Source: an uncultured Paracoccaceae bacterium
GTDB lineage: Bacteria; Pseudomonadota; Alphaproteobacteria; Rhodobacterales; Rhodobacteraceae
Reading direction: 5' to 3'
Assembly (NCBI GenBank): GCA_947492585.1
Contig: CANLND010000013.1
Location: 1 to 64,000, forward strand
Length of the DNA stretch: 64,000 nt
Under the pieces are notes generated by a model. It was not told the origin of the DNA. It was given only the letters and a program-made list of their open reading frames with translations, and ran no database searches. Each line of letters begins with the position of its first letter. Position 1 is the first letter of the stretch. Below are positions 52,388 through 61,049 of this stretch, in pieces. Position numbers and translations under genes: made by a program.

Positions 52388-52417
52388 GCCCGTGCAGGAT
52401 ATGCACGGGCCTTTTTT
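52388..52417 (+). terminator. Intrinsic terminator of the RNA methyltransferase gene
   Basis: Perfect arms GCCCGTGCA and TGCACGGGC around a 5-base loop with a six-T tail. It lies in the gap to the converging DgoK-like gene. Confidence 0.9.
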
Positions 52418-52421
52418 GCCA

Positions 52422-53246
52422 TCAGGACGCTGTTTTGACCTTGTGCAAACCGGCCTGTAGCACGCGGGTTGGGCTTGCAATTGTCACGGGCAGATATTGC
52501 GCCTCAAACGCAGTGACATAGGCCTGCTCCAGATCAGCTGAGGTGATCAGCGCAAGGTTCTGCCCCAGCCAATAGGGACGTGTGGCGGCCAGTTCTGACC
52601 CCAACAAATGCCCCCAAAGGCGCGCGGTGGTTTCAGGCCAGCTCACCTGTCCCCTTTGTTGTAGTGCAGCAGCTTCGCCAAAACGGGCTGCCATCAGCTC
52701 TGGTTTTGACAGGCTGTCTTGCACCGCATCAGCCGACAGCGCAGCCAATGGCACCGGCGCACCCAGGCCTGACGCGATGGCAGGCGTCATGCAGCTTTGG
52801 AGGCTGATCACCTCATCCGCGCTGACCAATACCCAATGACTGTGAGTAGAGCCGGGCAGGCACAGTACGCCATCCCACTTTGGGTTCATCGACAAAAACC
52901 CAATCACCCGTGCGACATCCGATTGTAGCATGGCAGCAGGGCTGTCCTGCACCAGCGCGGGCAATAGGCTGACGGACCACGCGTCAATCTGAACAGTCTC
53001 GCAGGGCAGCTGCATCACGTTTGCTGGGAGTTTTACGCTGCGACCGGCAAAGCCGCTGGCAAAGACCGGTACACAAGGCGCCGCGTGTTCGCGCAACAGG
53101 GCCTCCAGATCCGTCAGCTGGGGCGTGGCGGTCAGCGTGATCTCATGGGTGCTGACAGTTTGGGAACTCTGCATGATCCAAACTGTGATAGACTGGGCCG
53201 TAGCTTCGGCAGCGATCCAATTGGGGAAAGGGGGGGGATTGGACAT
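52422..53246 (-). CDS. Diverged 2-dehydro-3-deoxygalactonokinase-like protein
   Basis: A 274-residue protein resembling DgoK, which phosphorylates 2-dehydro-3-deoxygalactonate. The family core CLPGSTHSHWVLV (about 128-140, usually CLPGTHSKW), ISLQSCMTPAI and RARLWG-like TTARLWGHLLGSELAATRPYW are recognisable. The N-terminal phosphate-binding motif DxGTTxxR is missing: the position reads WIAAEATAQSITVW. Kinase activity is therefore doubtful. Start ATG 53246 with AGAGG upstream. It stands alone; no other galactonate gene is near. Confidence 0.7.
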   Translation of the reverse strand: MSNPPPFPNWIAAEATAQSITVWIMQSSQTVSTHEITLTATPQLTDLEALLREHAAPCVPVFASGFAGRSVKLPANVMQLPCETVQIDAWSVSLLPALVQDSPAAMLQSDVARVIGFLSMNPKWDGVLCLPGSTHSHWVLVSADEVISLQSCMTPAIASGLGAPVPLAALSADAVQDSLSKPELMAARFGEAAALQQRGQVSWPETTARLWGHLLGSELAATRPYWLGQNLALITSADLEQAYVTAFEAQYLPVTIASPTRVLQAGLHKVKTAS

Positions 53247-53624
53247 CCTGTCGGACCTCTGTGATGCAGCATTTTGCCTTTCATACCTTTGGGACCTTGG
53301 CAGGTAAACCAAAGGTGAGGCCTCATCTATCCGAATAGAGCAGACGCCTCATATCAAAAGTGTCAAGCGTCTGACCCTCGGTGGGTCACCTCTGCCTTTG
53401 CGTGGTTTCTTGCGCCGTAAGAGCGGCCAGCCGCCGTTGATTGCGACACTCCAAAGCGTATCCTGATCTTACAAATGGAGGCGTAGCCCGCTCAGATATT
53501 TCCGCCGCTGCGCCACAACTCTTCTTTGGTATTCGAGGTGATCGACGCATGCACCGGGCCCATTGGGCCGGACGAAGGCTGCGCGCCGCCTTGACCACAG
53601 AACACGGATCAAAAGGACGACACG
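53247..53624. other. Divergent intergenic region (378 bp) with small dyads
   Basis: No gene is seen. It contains ACCTTTGG (53285-53292) facing CCAAAGGT (53309-53316) and TGACCC (53372-53377) facing GGGTCA (53383-53388), plus GCCTCAT repeated at 53319 and 53351. These may be operators for the DgoK-like or AraC-family gene. Confidence 0.45.
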
Positions 53625-54626
53625 ATGCCTTTAGACCTGAACGATCATTCTGCGGTTTTTATGCAGCTCATGTCGCGCGTGTTAATCGCCCAGGGCTGCG
53701 ATCCCGATGAGCTGTTCGAAAACGATGCGCACCAGGACCTTATCCTGAACACGTCGGCGCCCCGACAAACGTTTCGTCAGATTGCGGGTTTTTTCGAACA
53801 GGCCGCGCAGGTCGCCCAGGATCCAATGCTGGGATTGCGGCACGGCCGACAACAAGATTTTCGCCCAGCCGGATTGATCGCATATGCCGGGTCGAGCGCT
53901 GAAACTCTTGGGGGATTTATGGCCAATGTCGCGCGGTACTTTCCGATTTACGCTCCGTCGGTGCGGGTGCAATTTGGCACGGATCGTGGCCTGCAGTTGC
54001 ATATTCACGAGCCGTCGTCGCTAAAAAAACGCCACTATATGGAGTTCTTGATGGCGCTGTTGATGCGGGCTGCCCGGCATTACACGGGCAGCGATCTTCA
54101 GGCCCGCGACGTTCGTTTTACGCATCAGGCCCCCGCCGGCCGGGATGAGTTGAATGTGTTTTTTGGCTGTGATGTGAGCTTTCACGCAGACGTAACTTCA
54201 CTTGTGCTGCCAAGCAGCGCGTTGCAACGTCCGCTGACGACGGCGGACCCATATTTGCATGACCTAATTTGTTCGCTGGGGGATGATCTTTTGGCGCTTC
54301 AATCGGCGAGGCGTGGCTCGTTTGTCACCCGGCTTGAACACGAAATTGCGGCGGCCTTGCCATCCGGAAAAATCTGCCAGAAACGGATATCAGAGACAAT
54401 GGGATTGAGCGCGCGCACCCTGTCACGGCGACTGGCGCAGCATGAGACCAGTTTCTTTGCGGTGCTGGATGGTCTGCGGCACGAACTGGCGCTGACTTAT
54501 CTATCATACGGTGACATGAACCTGACCGAAATCGCGCATGCGCTGGGCTATTCTGGGCACAGCAGTTTTTCCGAAGCGTTTAAACGCTGGACGGGGCATT
54601 CGCCGGGGCGTTTCCGAAATTTGTGA
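53625..54626 (+). CDS. AraC-family transcriptional regulator
   Basis: A 333-residue regulator with an N-terminal arabinose-binding-like (Arabinose_bd/OruR-type) domain (about 15-200) and a C-terminal AraC HTH: MGLSARTLSRRLAQHETSF (first HTH, about 260-280) and LTEIAHALGYSGHSSFSEAF, ending in FKRWTGHSPGRFR. This N-terminal type occurs in regulators of ornithine, choline or lipid catabolism. AAGGACG precedes the ATG. Divergent from the DgoK-like gene; whether it controls the adjacent exopolysaccharide locus is open. Confidence 0.88.
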   Translation: MPLDLNDHSAVFMQLMSRVLIAQGCDPDELFENDAHQDLILNTSAPRQTFRQIAGFFEQAAQVAQDPMLGLRHGRQQDFRPAGLIAYAGSSAETLGGFMANVARYFPIYAPSVRVQFGTDRGLQLHIHEPSSLKKRHYMEFLMALLMRAARHYTGSDLQARDVRFTHQAPAGRDELNVFFGCDVSFHADVTSLVLPSSALQRPLTTADPYLHDLICSLGDDLLALQSARRGSFVTRLEHEIAAALPSGKICQKRISETMGLSARTLSRRLAQHETSFFAVLDGLRHELALTYLSYGDMNLTEIAHALGYSGHSSFSEAFKRWTGHSPGRFRNL

Positions 54627-54716
54627 CCGCAAACATATGCGCCAAAGGAGCTGAACTTTGCATTGCGTAAAATCTAAAGACGGATTCTATCCGATTGCGC
54701 GTGGCTGAAGGTATTA

Positions 54717-54755
54717 GCGTAAACAGTTGCTATCCAGAACGGCAACTGTTCACGC
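54717..54755. promoter_or_regulatory. 14-base inverted repeat, candidate operator
   Basis: GCGTAAACAGTTGC (54717-54730) and GCAACTGTTCACGC (54742-54755) are inverted repeats with a single mismatch and an 11-base spacer, about 260 bases before the priming transferase gene. The arm-spacer geometry fits a dimeric regulator site; a transcript hairpin is possible as well. Confidence 0.6.
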
Positions 54756-54781
54756 AATAGTCTACGATTTTAACCAATTTC

Positions 54782-54807
54782 ATCTCAATACTGACCCAAA
54801 TTGAGAT
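54782..54807. promoter_or_regulatory. Second inverted repeat, candidate operator
   Basis: ATCTCAAT (54782-54789) and ATTGAGAT (54800-54807) are perfect 8-base arms with a 10-base spacer, 27 bases after the first inverted repeat. Confidence 0.45.
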
Positions 54808-55013
54808 TTCGCAAAACATCTTCGAATTTTATCTTAAATAGATCTTACTCGCGTTGGAGATCGTCGGCGACCCCGCCTTTGTAACCACGCGCCCAACGGG
54901 TGTTGCCGTTTGGGGGCCAGGAGAACAGTTTGATCGCTTGCACAAGCGCCTTTGTCGGGCGCAGAGCAGGACAAAGAGCAGAGCCTCAACACCGGGGCAT
55001 CAGGAGCCGAAGC

Positions 55014-55802
55014 ATGAAAGACGTATGCGACACAGAGGGCGGATTTGCGATGACCCAAGGGCAAAACCGTTTCGAAACAGCGGCCACCGTTGCGCCTGTC
55101 CTGTCTGTCTCTACGGGATCTGTGGTGTCTATGGCAGGCGCGGCCTCTCCTTTTGAACCGTTACAGGCGCGCAGCGGCAAGAAACAGCGCCCCGCACGCT
55201 ATGGTGTCTATGGCAAGCGCTGCCTTGATCTGCTGATTGTCGTGTTGAGCCTGCCGTTTACACTTGTGGTGGTTGGTCTGTGCGCGATGGCCCTATGGCT
55301 GGAAGGCGGCGCTCCATTTTACCGGCAAGAACGATTGGGGCAGGGAGGAAAGGTCTTTTCGATCTTGAAACTACGGACCATGGTGCGTGATGCGGATACC
55401 ATGTTGGCGTATTTTCTGGACAACGATCCAGCGATGCGCGCGGAATGGGAGCAAACTCAAAAGCTCAAGAAAGATCCGCGTGTTACAAAAGTCGGCCGGG
55501 TCTTGCGGGTGACATCTTTGGATGAATTGCCACAGCTGTGGAACGTGCTGAAAGGGGAGATGAGCCTGGTTGGGCCGCGCCCCATGATGCCAGAACAACT
55601 GCCCCTGTACGGCGATCCGTCGGCCTATTTTGCACTGCGCCCTGGGATCACCGGCCTGTGGCAGGTTTCGGCTCGCAACGAAAGCAGTTTTGCCGCCCGC
55701 AATGAACTGGATCGCCGCTATCTGGAAATCCAGTCGCTGCGCACCGACGCGACGTTGATACAACGCACTTTTGGCGTGGTGTTCAAAGGCACCGGATATT
55801 AA
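55014..55802 (+). CDS. Exopolysaccharide priming sugar-phosphate transferase
   Basis: A 262-residue polyprenyl-phosphate sugar-1-phosphate transferase (bacterial sugar transferase, WcaJ/ExoY core). One membrane helix (CLDLLIVVLSLPFTLVVVGL, about 75-95) precedes the catalytic domain with FYRQERLGQGGKVFSILKLR, SLDELPQLWNVLKGEMSLVG and PRPMMPEQ. It starts exopolysaccharide repeat-unit assembly on undecaprenyl phosphate at the inner membrane. ATG 55014 has AGGAG seven bases upstream; ATG 55050 with GAGGGCGG is an alternative. Confidence 0.9.
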   Translation: MKDVCDTEGGFAMTQGQNRFETAATVAPVLSVSTGSVVSMAGAASPFEPLQARSGKKQRPARYGVYGKRCLDLLIVVLSLPFTLVVVGLCAMALWLEGGAPFYRQERLGQGGKVFSILKLRTMVRDADTMLAYFLDNDPAMRAEWEQTQKLKKDPRVTKVGRVLRVTSLDELPQLWNVLKGEMSLVGPRPMMPEQLPLYGDPSAYFALRPGITGLWQVSARNESSFAARNELDRRYLEIQSLRTDATLIQRTFGVVFKGTGY

Positions 55803-55872
55803 CCTAGGCCATGGTGATATGGACCGCTGGTCCACGCGCCCGTGCGGTCTCTAAAACGATGGAGTGTTCGAC

Positions 55873-56919
55873 ATGAATGACCTATCAAAATCGTCAAAGC
55901 CGACGCAGATGTTTGCGGGGGGGCAGGCGGCCGCGCCAGTGGAAGAGAAAGATAAGACTTTGGTCAATGAAAACGGGATCAAGCGATTTCATCGCCGCCG
56001 CGATGCTGAGCCAGTGACGTCCAGCCCTCAGGCTGCGCCGGTGCAGGATTTGGATGCGGATTTCGAAGACGATGAGCTGCCAGATACGCAGTTGCCGCTT
56101 CTGATGGACATTGAGCCTGCCGCAGAGGGTGCAAAATCCGAAATCGAACCGCCCTCTACGATCCCATCAAAGCCCGCCCGTGAGGATCGGCTGCTTGTAG
56201 AGCCCGCGCCACAGCTGCCCAGCCGAATCGCTCCGCTGTGGGATCGTATTCCGCGCATTTCCATTGATGTCAAAACCGCGCGAAAACGTCGGATGCCATG
56301 GGTTGATCTGTTTCGTGCCTCGGACAGTGCCAAGGCTGTTGATCTGTTGCGCACTCGCCTATTGCACACATTGCGCGCGCAGGGGTGGAAACGGGTCGCG
56401 ATTGCATCGCCCACCAGCGGCGGCGGCGCCACGTTTTCCACTATCAATCTGGCGCAAAGCCTCGCACGGGTACCAGATTCGCGCACCTTGGTGATGGATA
56501 TGAATTTCAGAACCCCCGGTGTGGCACAGGCGCTGGGGATGTCCGCAACCGGGGACATGGCCGAGTTGTTGCAAGGGAAGACACGCCCGCAGGATCATTT
56601 GTTGCGTGTTGCCAATGGGTTGGCTGTAGGTTTGAATGGTGCAAAACGAACCGATGCCGCCGAGATTTTGCATGGCCCGCAGACCGCAGATGTGATTGAT
56701 CAGATGGTGGATGAAACCCGCGCGGATGTTGCACTGTTTGATCTGGCCCCGGTGCTGGAACATGATGATTTGTCCGCTTTTCTGCCTCAGGTTGACGGAG
56801 TGTTGCTGATTGCCGACGGAACACGCACAACCGCCAAGGATCTGGCGGCTTGCGAAAAAATTCTGTCGGGGCATACGCAGCTTCTTGGCGTGGTCCTGAA
56901 CCGGGCGCGCGCGGCCTGA
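55873..56919 (+). CDS. BY-kinase/MinD-like ATPase homologue with altered P-loop
   Basis: A 348-residue cytosolic protein. A disordered, acidic N-terminal half (to about 130) precedes a CpsD/CapB/Wzc-type domain. The Walker A position reads SPTSGGGATFS (lysine replaced by Ala), Walker A' reads LVMDMNFRTPG (second acidic residue is Asn) and Walker B reads VALFDLAPVLEHDD. There is no C-terminal tyrosine cluster (tail LGVVLNRARAA). So it belongs to the tyrosine-kinase family by fold but lacks nucleotide-binding and autophosphorylation features. ATG 55873 has GGAG 8 bases upstream. It sits between the priming transferase and the Wzz-like gene. Confidence 0.8.
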   Translation: MNDLSKSSKPTQMFAGGQAAAPVEEKDKTLVNENGIKRFHRRRDAEPVTSSPQAAPVQDLDADFEDDELPDTQLPLLMDIEPAAEGAKSEIEPPSTIPSKPAREDRLLVEPAPQLPSRIAPLWDRIPRISIDVKTARKRRMPWVDLFRASDSAKAVDLLRTRLLHTLRAQGWKRVAIASPTSGGGATFSTINLAQSLARVPDSRTLVMDMNFRTPGVAQALGMSATGDMAELLQGKTRPQDHLLRVANGLAVGLNGAKRTDAAEILHGPQTADVIDQMVDETRADVALFDLAPVLEHDDLSAFLPQVDGVLLIADGTRTTAKDLAACEKILSGHTQLLGVVLNRARAA

Positions 56920-57040
56920 GCCCTGAGGCGGTTGTTCATTTTGGTACCCGTCACAGTTTCGCCAGTTTAATATGGTGAAATTGCTTTGGACCAAATATGC
57001 GTTTGGTTCCGTATGACACCTTGAAGAATAGAGCCGCTAA

Positions 57041-58306
57041 ATGGGTCCGATTTATTCGTTTCTGGATTTGCTGGATATGCTGCGCCGTCGAGCGCTGCTG
57101 ATCCTTGTTGTCACCTGCCTTGGCAGTTTGATTGGGTTGGCTTTTGCAGCGCAACAGGCGCATGAATACGAATCCTCGGTGGTTATTCAGGTCACCCAGC
57201 CGCAAATTGCTGACGATCTGGCCAAATCCACTGTTGATGGCTCTTCTGCGCGGCGTATTCAATTGATTGAACAGCGGTTGATGGCGCGTGGCACGCTGCT
57301 GGAAATTGTCGAACAGTTTGGCATCTACTCAGGTTTGGCGTTGCGCCCGTCGGAAACCGTGGATCTGATGCGTCAGTCGATCGCCATCACCGGTGTGGCT
57401 GCCGCGCGCGAAGGGTTTGCAGATGACGGTACGATCTCGGTGCTGACCATCACCGCCCGGATGAGCACGCCCGAATTGGCGCAGCAGGTGGCCAATGAAT
57501 TCGCCAAACGTACAATTGACCTGAGCACCCAAAGCCGAATTGAACAAGCGCGTGAGACATTGCAGTTCTTCGCTGAAAAAGAGCGTGCTTTGGCTGAGGC
57601 TTTGTCGCGTATGGAAGAACAAATTGCCGCGTATCGTGACGCCAATGATCTGACCCTGCCGGGTGGTGTTGAACTGCGCCGCAACGAAGTCGCCCAGATC
57701 AACGAGACATTGTTGGTACTGGCGCGCGATCAGATTGCGTTGCGCCGTGCGGCAGATCAGGCTGCGGCCAATGATCGCCCGGCCACCGCGCGTCGAAAGA
57801 TCGCGGAATTCAACGATCAGATGGCCAGTTTAGACGAACAGATGGCATTGCTGGCCACGCGTAAGGACGAGCTTGAAAACTCGTTGCAAACCTCGCCGCA
57901 GGTGGAGCGACAGCTGGGGGCCTTTGCCCGGCAGATGGAGCAGCTCCAGGGCGAACACAATCAGATTATCCAGCGCCGCAACGAGGCTGAGGTTGGATTT
58001 CGGCTCGAAAACTCCAGCCAGTCGGAACGCCTGACCATCATTGAAACGGCTCCAGTCCCGGATTATCCGGTGACGGGAGGGCGCAAACGATTGGTGCTCA
58101 TGGGGGTCATGGGCAGTTTTGTTGTGTCGATCGCCATCGCCTTTGTGATGGAGCTGATGCAGCCGGTTTTGCGCACCGCTGAACAGATCGAACGCGAGAC
58201 CGGTCTGGTGCCAGTTGCCGTCATTCCAGAGCTGACCACCGAAGCGCCGCGGCGCAGCTGGCTGTCTTTTTTGCGCGGGCGCAAAAGGGGAACTGCACGG
58301 GTGTGA
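57041..58306 (+). CDS. Wzz/GNVR-type polysaccharide co-polymerase
   Basis: A 421-residue inner-membrane chain-length/co-polymerase protein. First helix ALLILVVTCLGSLIGLAFAA (about 18-37), a long periplasmic coiled-coil-rich region (about 160-330, many E/Q/R heptads), and a second helix LVLMGVMGSFVVSIAIAFVM (about 350-370) after the family PVPDYPVTGGRKRL motif. It has no kinase domain; the partner is presumably the upstream P-loop-altered protein. It ends at the base before the converging flippase gene. Confidence 0.88.
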   Translation: MGPIYSFLDLLDMLRRRALLILVVTCLGSLIGLAFAAQQAHEYESSVVIQVTQPQIADDLAKSTVDGSSARRIQLIEQRLMARGTLLEIVEQFGIYSGLALRPSETVDLMRQSIAITGVAAAREGFADDGTISVLTITARMSTPELAQQVANEFAKRTIDLSTQSRIEQARETLQFFAEKERALAEALSRMEEQIAAYRDANDLTLPGGVELRRNEVAQINETLLVLARDQIALRRAADQAAANDRPATARRKIAEFNDQMASLDEQMALLATRKDELENSLQTSPQVERQLGAFARQMEQLQGEHNQIIQRRNEAEVGFRLENSSQSERLTIIETAPVPDYPVTGGRKRLVLMGVMGSFVVSIAIAFVMELMQPVLRTAEQIERETGLVPVAVIPELTTEAPRRSWLSFLRGRKRGTARV

Positions 58307-59674
58307 TCAGGGGCGCATCTGCTGAAACAGATCCGCAATCTCCTGCCAATGCAGGTGCAGGGCGATGCCGCCAACCGTAAGGGTGATCACAAAACACACC
58401 AGATCATGTTGCGGATCCCACACTTGATGTTTGCGTGCCAGATGCAAAATGACGGGATAGGTCACCACCATCGCCCCCCCCATCGCGAGAACTCCGCCGG
58501 GCAGCCCCAACCACAGAACACCGGCTAAAAACAGGCTGGTCTGGGCAATGGCGCGCACGGCGTTCAACACAAAAAACAAACGGCTGTCGCCCGCAGCCAG
58601 AGCCGCCTGATCATAAGTCATGACAATCACCGCAGGTGCGGTACACAACGCCAAAATCACGATGATAGGTCCGGCAAGCTCATAGCGTGCATCATATAAC
58701 AGTCCAACCAGCCACGGCCCGGCCACTGCCAAGGTAAACAAAAGCGACAGCAATCCGCCGCTCAACCCGGCGCGCAGCATCCGCTGTTTGCGCCGATTGC
58801 TGGGGTCTGCATGGGCGGGTTTGTCGCGGTAAATAGGGATCATCAGTTTCTGGTTTACCGCATAGCCCAAAGCCATCGGAAAACTCGCCAGGAAAAAGGC
58901 GATGTTGTAGATGCCCAGTGTTTCCAGCGGGACAAATTTCCCCAGAATTGCCCGATCTCCCTGCGAGGTGATGAACCAAAACGCGGTCGACAGGAAAATC
59001 CATTTTCCAAATCGGATCAGCTCGTCAGCGGCCGTTTTGTTCCAGTGCAGTCGGTTGCGATGCCCCGGCAACAGGCGTTGGGCCAGCAGCAGTTTCACCG
59101 CCGATTGCAGCACGCCGCCCACCACCAGCGCCAAAACAGATTGCGTCACCACAGCCAGAACAACCATGGCAATAAGGCTCAGAAGTTGGCTGGCCAGATC
59201 AACCGCGGTGACACGCCCGACCAACAGATGTCGATGCGCTGTTTCAATCCGCGTTGGATTAAATCCTGCTATCGCCAGTGCACTGCCCGCAATCGGCAGA
59301 TAGAGCATCAAATCGGGGGCGGCATAAAACTGTGCAATGGGCCATGCCAGCACAAAGGTCAGCGCCCACAGGATCCCACCTCGGATTACTTGCAGCGTCC
59401 ACGCGGTGTCCAGAAATACCGGATCATCCCCGCGCGGGCTTTGTGCGATGGATGGACCCACGCCAATATCGGAAAACAGCGCCAATCCCACGGTGATTAC
59501 GGTGACCAGCGCCATCATGCCAAAAGCTTCGGGAAACAGCAGACGCGTCAGGATCAGGTTTGACGCCAGCCGCAACGCTTGACTGCCACCATAGCCGATC
59601 AGCAGCCACGAGGCCGAGCGAAGCACGCGCGCCATTAGCCCTGCACCCTGAAAGTGTCCCAGAATTTTGGTCAT
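58307..59674 (-). CDS. Wzx-like oligosaccharide flippase
   Basis: A 455-residue inner-membrane protein of the polysaccharide_synt/MOP superfamily with about 12-14 predicted helices. The amino-terminal SASWLLIGYGGSQALRLASN (about 20-39) followed by LILTRLLFPEAFGMMALV is the family entry signature. It should flip the lipid-linked repeat unit across the inner membrane. Start at ATG 59674; an internal ATG 13 codons later (MARVLRSASW) is an alternative. Convergent with the Wzz-like gene, with no gap. Confidence 0.88.
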   Translation of the reverse strand: MTKILGHFQGAGLMARVLRSASWLLIGYGGSQALRLASNLILTRLLFPEAFGMMALVTVITVGLALFSDIGVGPSIAQSPRGDDPVFLDTAWTLQVIRGGILWALTFVLAWPIAQFYAAPDLMLYLPIAGSALAIAGFNPTRIETAHRHLLVGRVTAVDLASQLLSLIAMVVLAVVTQSVLALVVGGVLQSAVKLLLAQRLLPGHRNRLHWNKTAADELIRFGKWIFLSTAFWFITSQGDRAILGKFVPLETLGIYNIAFFLASFPMALGYAVNQKLMIPIYRDKPAHADPSNRRKQRMLRAGLSGGLLSLLFTLAVAGPWLVGLLYDARYELAGPIIVILALCTAPAVIVMTYDQAALAAGDSRLFFVLNAVRAIAQTSLFLAGVLWLGLPGGVLAMGGAMVVTYPVILHLARKHQVWDPQHDLVCFVITLTVGGIALHLHWQEIADLFQQMRP

Positions 59675-59840
59675 GCCCGCCTCGTGCCTGTTTTGCGCAG
59701 GCTATGCTGTCGCGCGGGGTAGGGTCAATCAATGCGGCGGGTTTGGTTAGAATAATCGGGCAAATGTCGCGCGATCCCTTTGCACAGGACGCGTCTGGCG
59801 ATAGCGTGCTGAAAAACGTCTTTGCCGGGATCGAGTTGTT

Positions 59841-61049
59841 GTGAAAATTGCCTATGTTCTGAACACTTACCCGCAGCCGTCGCACAGTTTCATTCGTCGT
59901 GAGCTTCACGCGCTGGAGCGTCAGGGGCTGCGTGTTCTCCGTCTGCCTATGCGCCCCAGCGACGCGCCATTGGTGGATCCGGGCGATCAGGCTGAGGCGG
60001 CGAAATGTGTGTATGTTTTGCACCGCGGCAAGGGCACTTTGATCAGGGCCCTATTGGGTGAACTGCGACAGCCCAAGCGGCTCGTTGACGCCCTGTGTCT
60101 GGCGGTTCGTCTGGGGCGGCGCGCCGACACCGGTGTGCTGCGGCATCTGATTTATCTGGTTGAGGCGGCCTATGTGAAGCAGCGCTGCGCCGCCGATGGT
60201 GTCCAGCATATGCACGCTCATTTTGGCACCAATGCCACTGCCGTTGCCTTGCTTGCACACGCGCTTGGCGGGCCCACTTACAGTTTTACCACCCATGGCC
60301 CCGAAGAATTTGATGCCCCAGTTGCGCTGTCTTTGGGGGAGAAGGCCAACCGCGCGGCCTTTGCCGTTGCGATCAGCAGTTTTGGCCGCAGCCAGCTGGC
60401 CCGCTGGGCTGAGTTTGGCGCTTGGGAGCGATTAAAGGTGGTACATTGCGGTATTGAACCCGCCAAATTTGACGCGCCTGCGCCGCTGCCGGACGGAGAT
60501 CTGCGGCTGGCCGCAATTGGTCGATTTGTTGAGCAAAAAGGCCAGATGGTGCTGGTGCAGGCCTTGGCCGATCTGGTGAAAACCCACCCGCGCGTGCGCC
60601 TGTCTTTGATCGGCGATGGTGAGATGCGCGCCGATCTTGAAGCTGCGATTTCTGCCAACGGCTTGCAGGATCACGTCACCCTGACCGGTTGGTTGGCCGA
60701 AGCTGAGGTACGCGCAGAACTGGCGCGTGCACAGGCGCTTGTTATGCCGTCTTTTGCCGAGGGCCTGCCTATGGTGGTGATGGAGGCGATGGCCGCCGCG
60801 CGCCCCGTGGTCGCGACCTATGTTGCGGGCACGCCGGAACTGGTGCTGGCGGGGGAAACCGGGTGGTTGGTGCCTGCCGGGGACCCTGTTTTGCTGGCCG
60901 AGGCATTGCGCGAGGTGGCCGAGACCCCCCATGCAGACCTTGTTCAGATGGGACAACTGGCCCGCGCGCGCGTGTTGCAACGCCATGACTGTGATGTAGA
61001 GGCAGCCAAACTGGCCACGTTGTTTCGTGACGCCGTTGCGCGAGGTTAG
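59841..61049 (+). CDS. GT4-family glycosyltransferase (colanic-acid-type)
   Basis: A 402-residue glycosyltransferase. N-terminal TYPQPSHSFIRRELHAL (about 9-25) is the subgroup signature; the acceptor/donor interface includes HMHAHFGTNATAVA and FTTHGPEEF, and the donor motif is ALVMPSFAEGLPMVVMEAMA (about 294-313) with the E-x7-E pair, then VVATYVAGTPELV. Soluble. Starts with GTG. Divergent from the flippase gene; ends overlap with the converging GT2 gene. Confidence 0.9.
   Translation: MKIAYVLNTYPQPSHSFIRRELHALERQGLRVLRLPMRPSDAPLVDPGDQAEAAKCVYVLHRGKGTLIRALLGELRQPKRLVDALCLAVRLGRRADTGVLRHLIYLVEAAYVKQRCAADGVQHMHAHFGTNATAVALLAHALGGPTYSFTTHGPEEFDAPVALSLGEKANRAAFAVAISSFGRSQLARWAEFGAWERLKVVHCGIEPAKFDAPAPLPDGDLRLAAIGRFVEQKGQMVLVQALADLVKTHPRVRLSLIGDGEMRADLEAAISANGLQDHVTLTGWLAEAEVRAELARAQALVMPSFAEGLPMVVMEAMAAARPVVATYVAGTPELVLAGETGWLVPAGDPVLLAEALREVAETPHADLVQMGQLARARVLQRHDCDVEAAKLATLFRDAVARG

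Larger units (their letters stand above)
54627..55013. other. AT-rich intergenic region (387 bp) ahead of exopolysaccharide locus
   Basis: No gene is visible. It is markedly richer in A+T than neighbouring coding DNA and contains two strong inverted repeats listed separately, so it is probably the control region of the exopolysaccharide genes. Confidence 0.6.
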
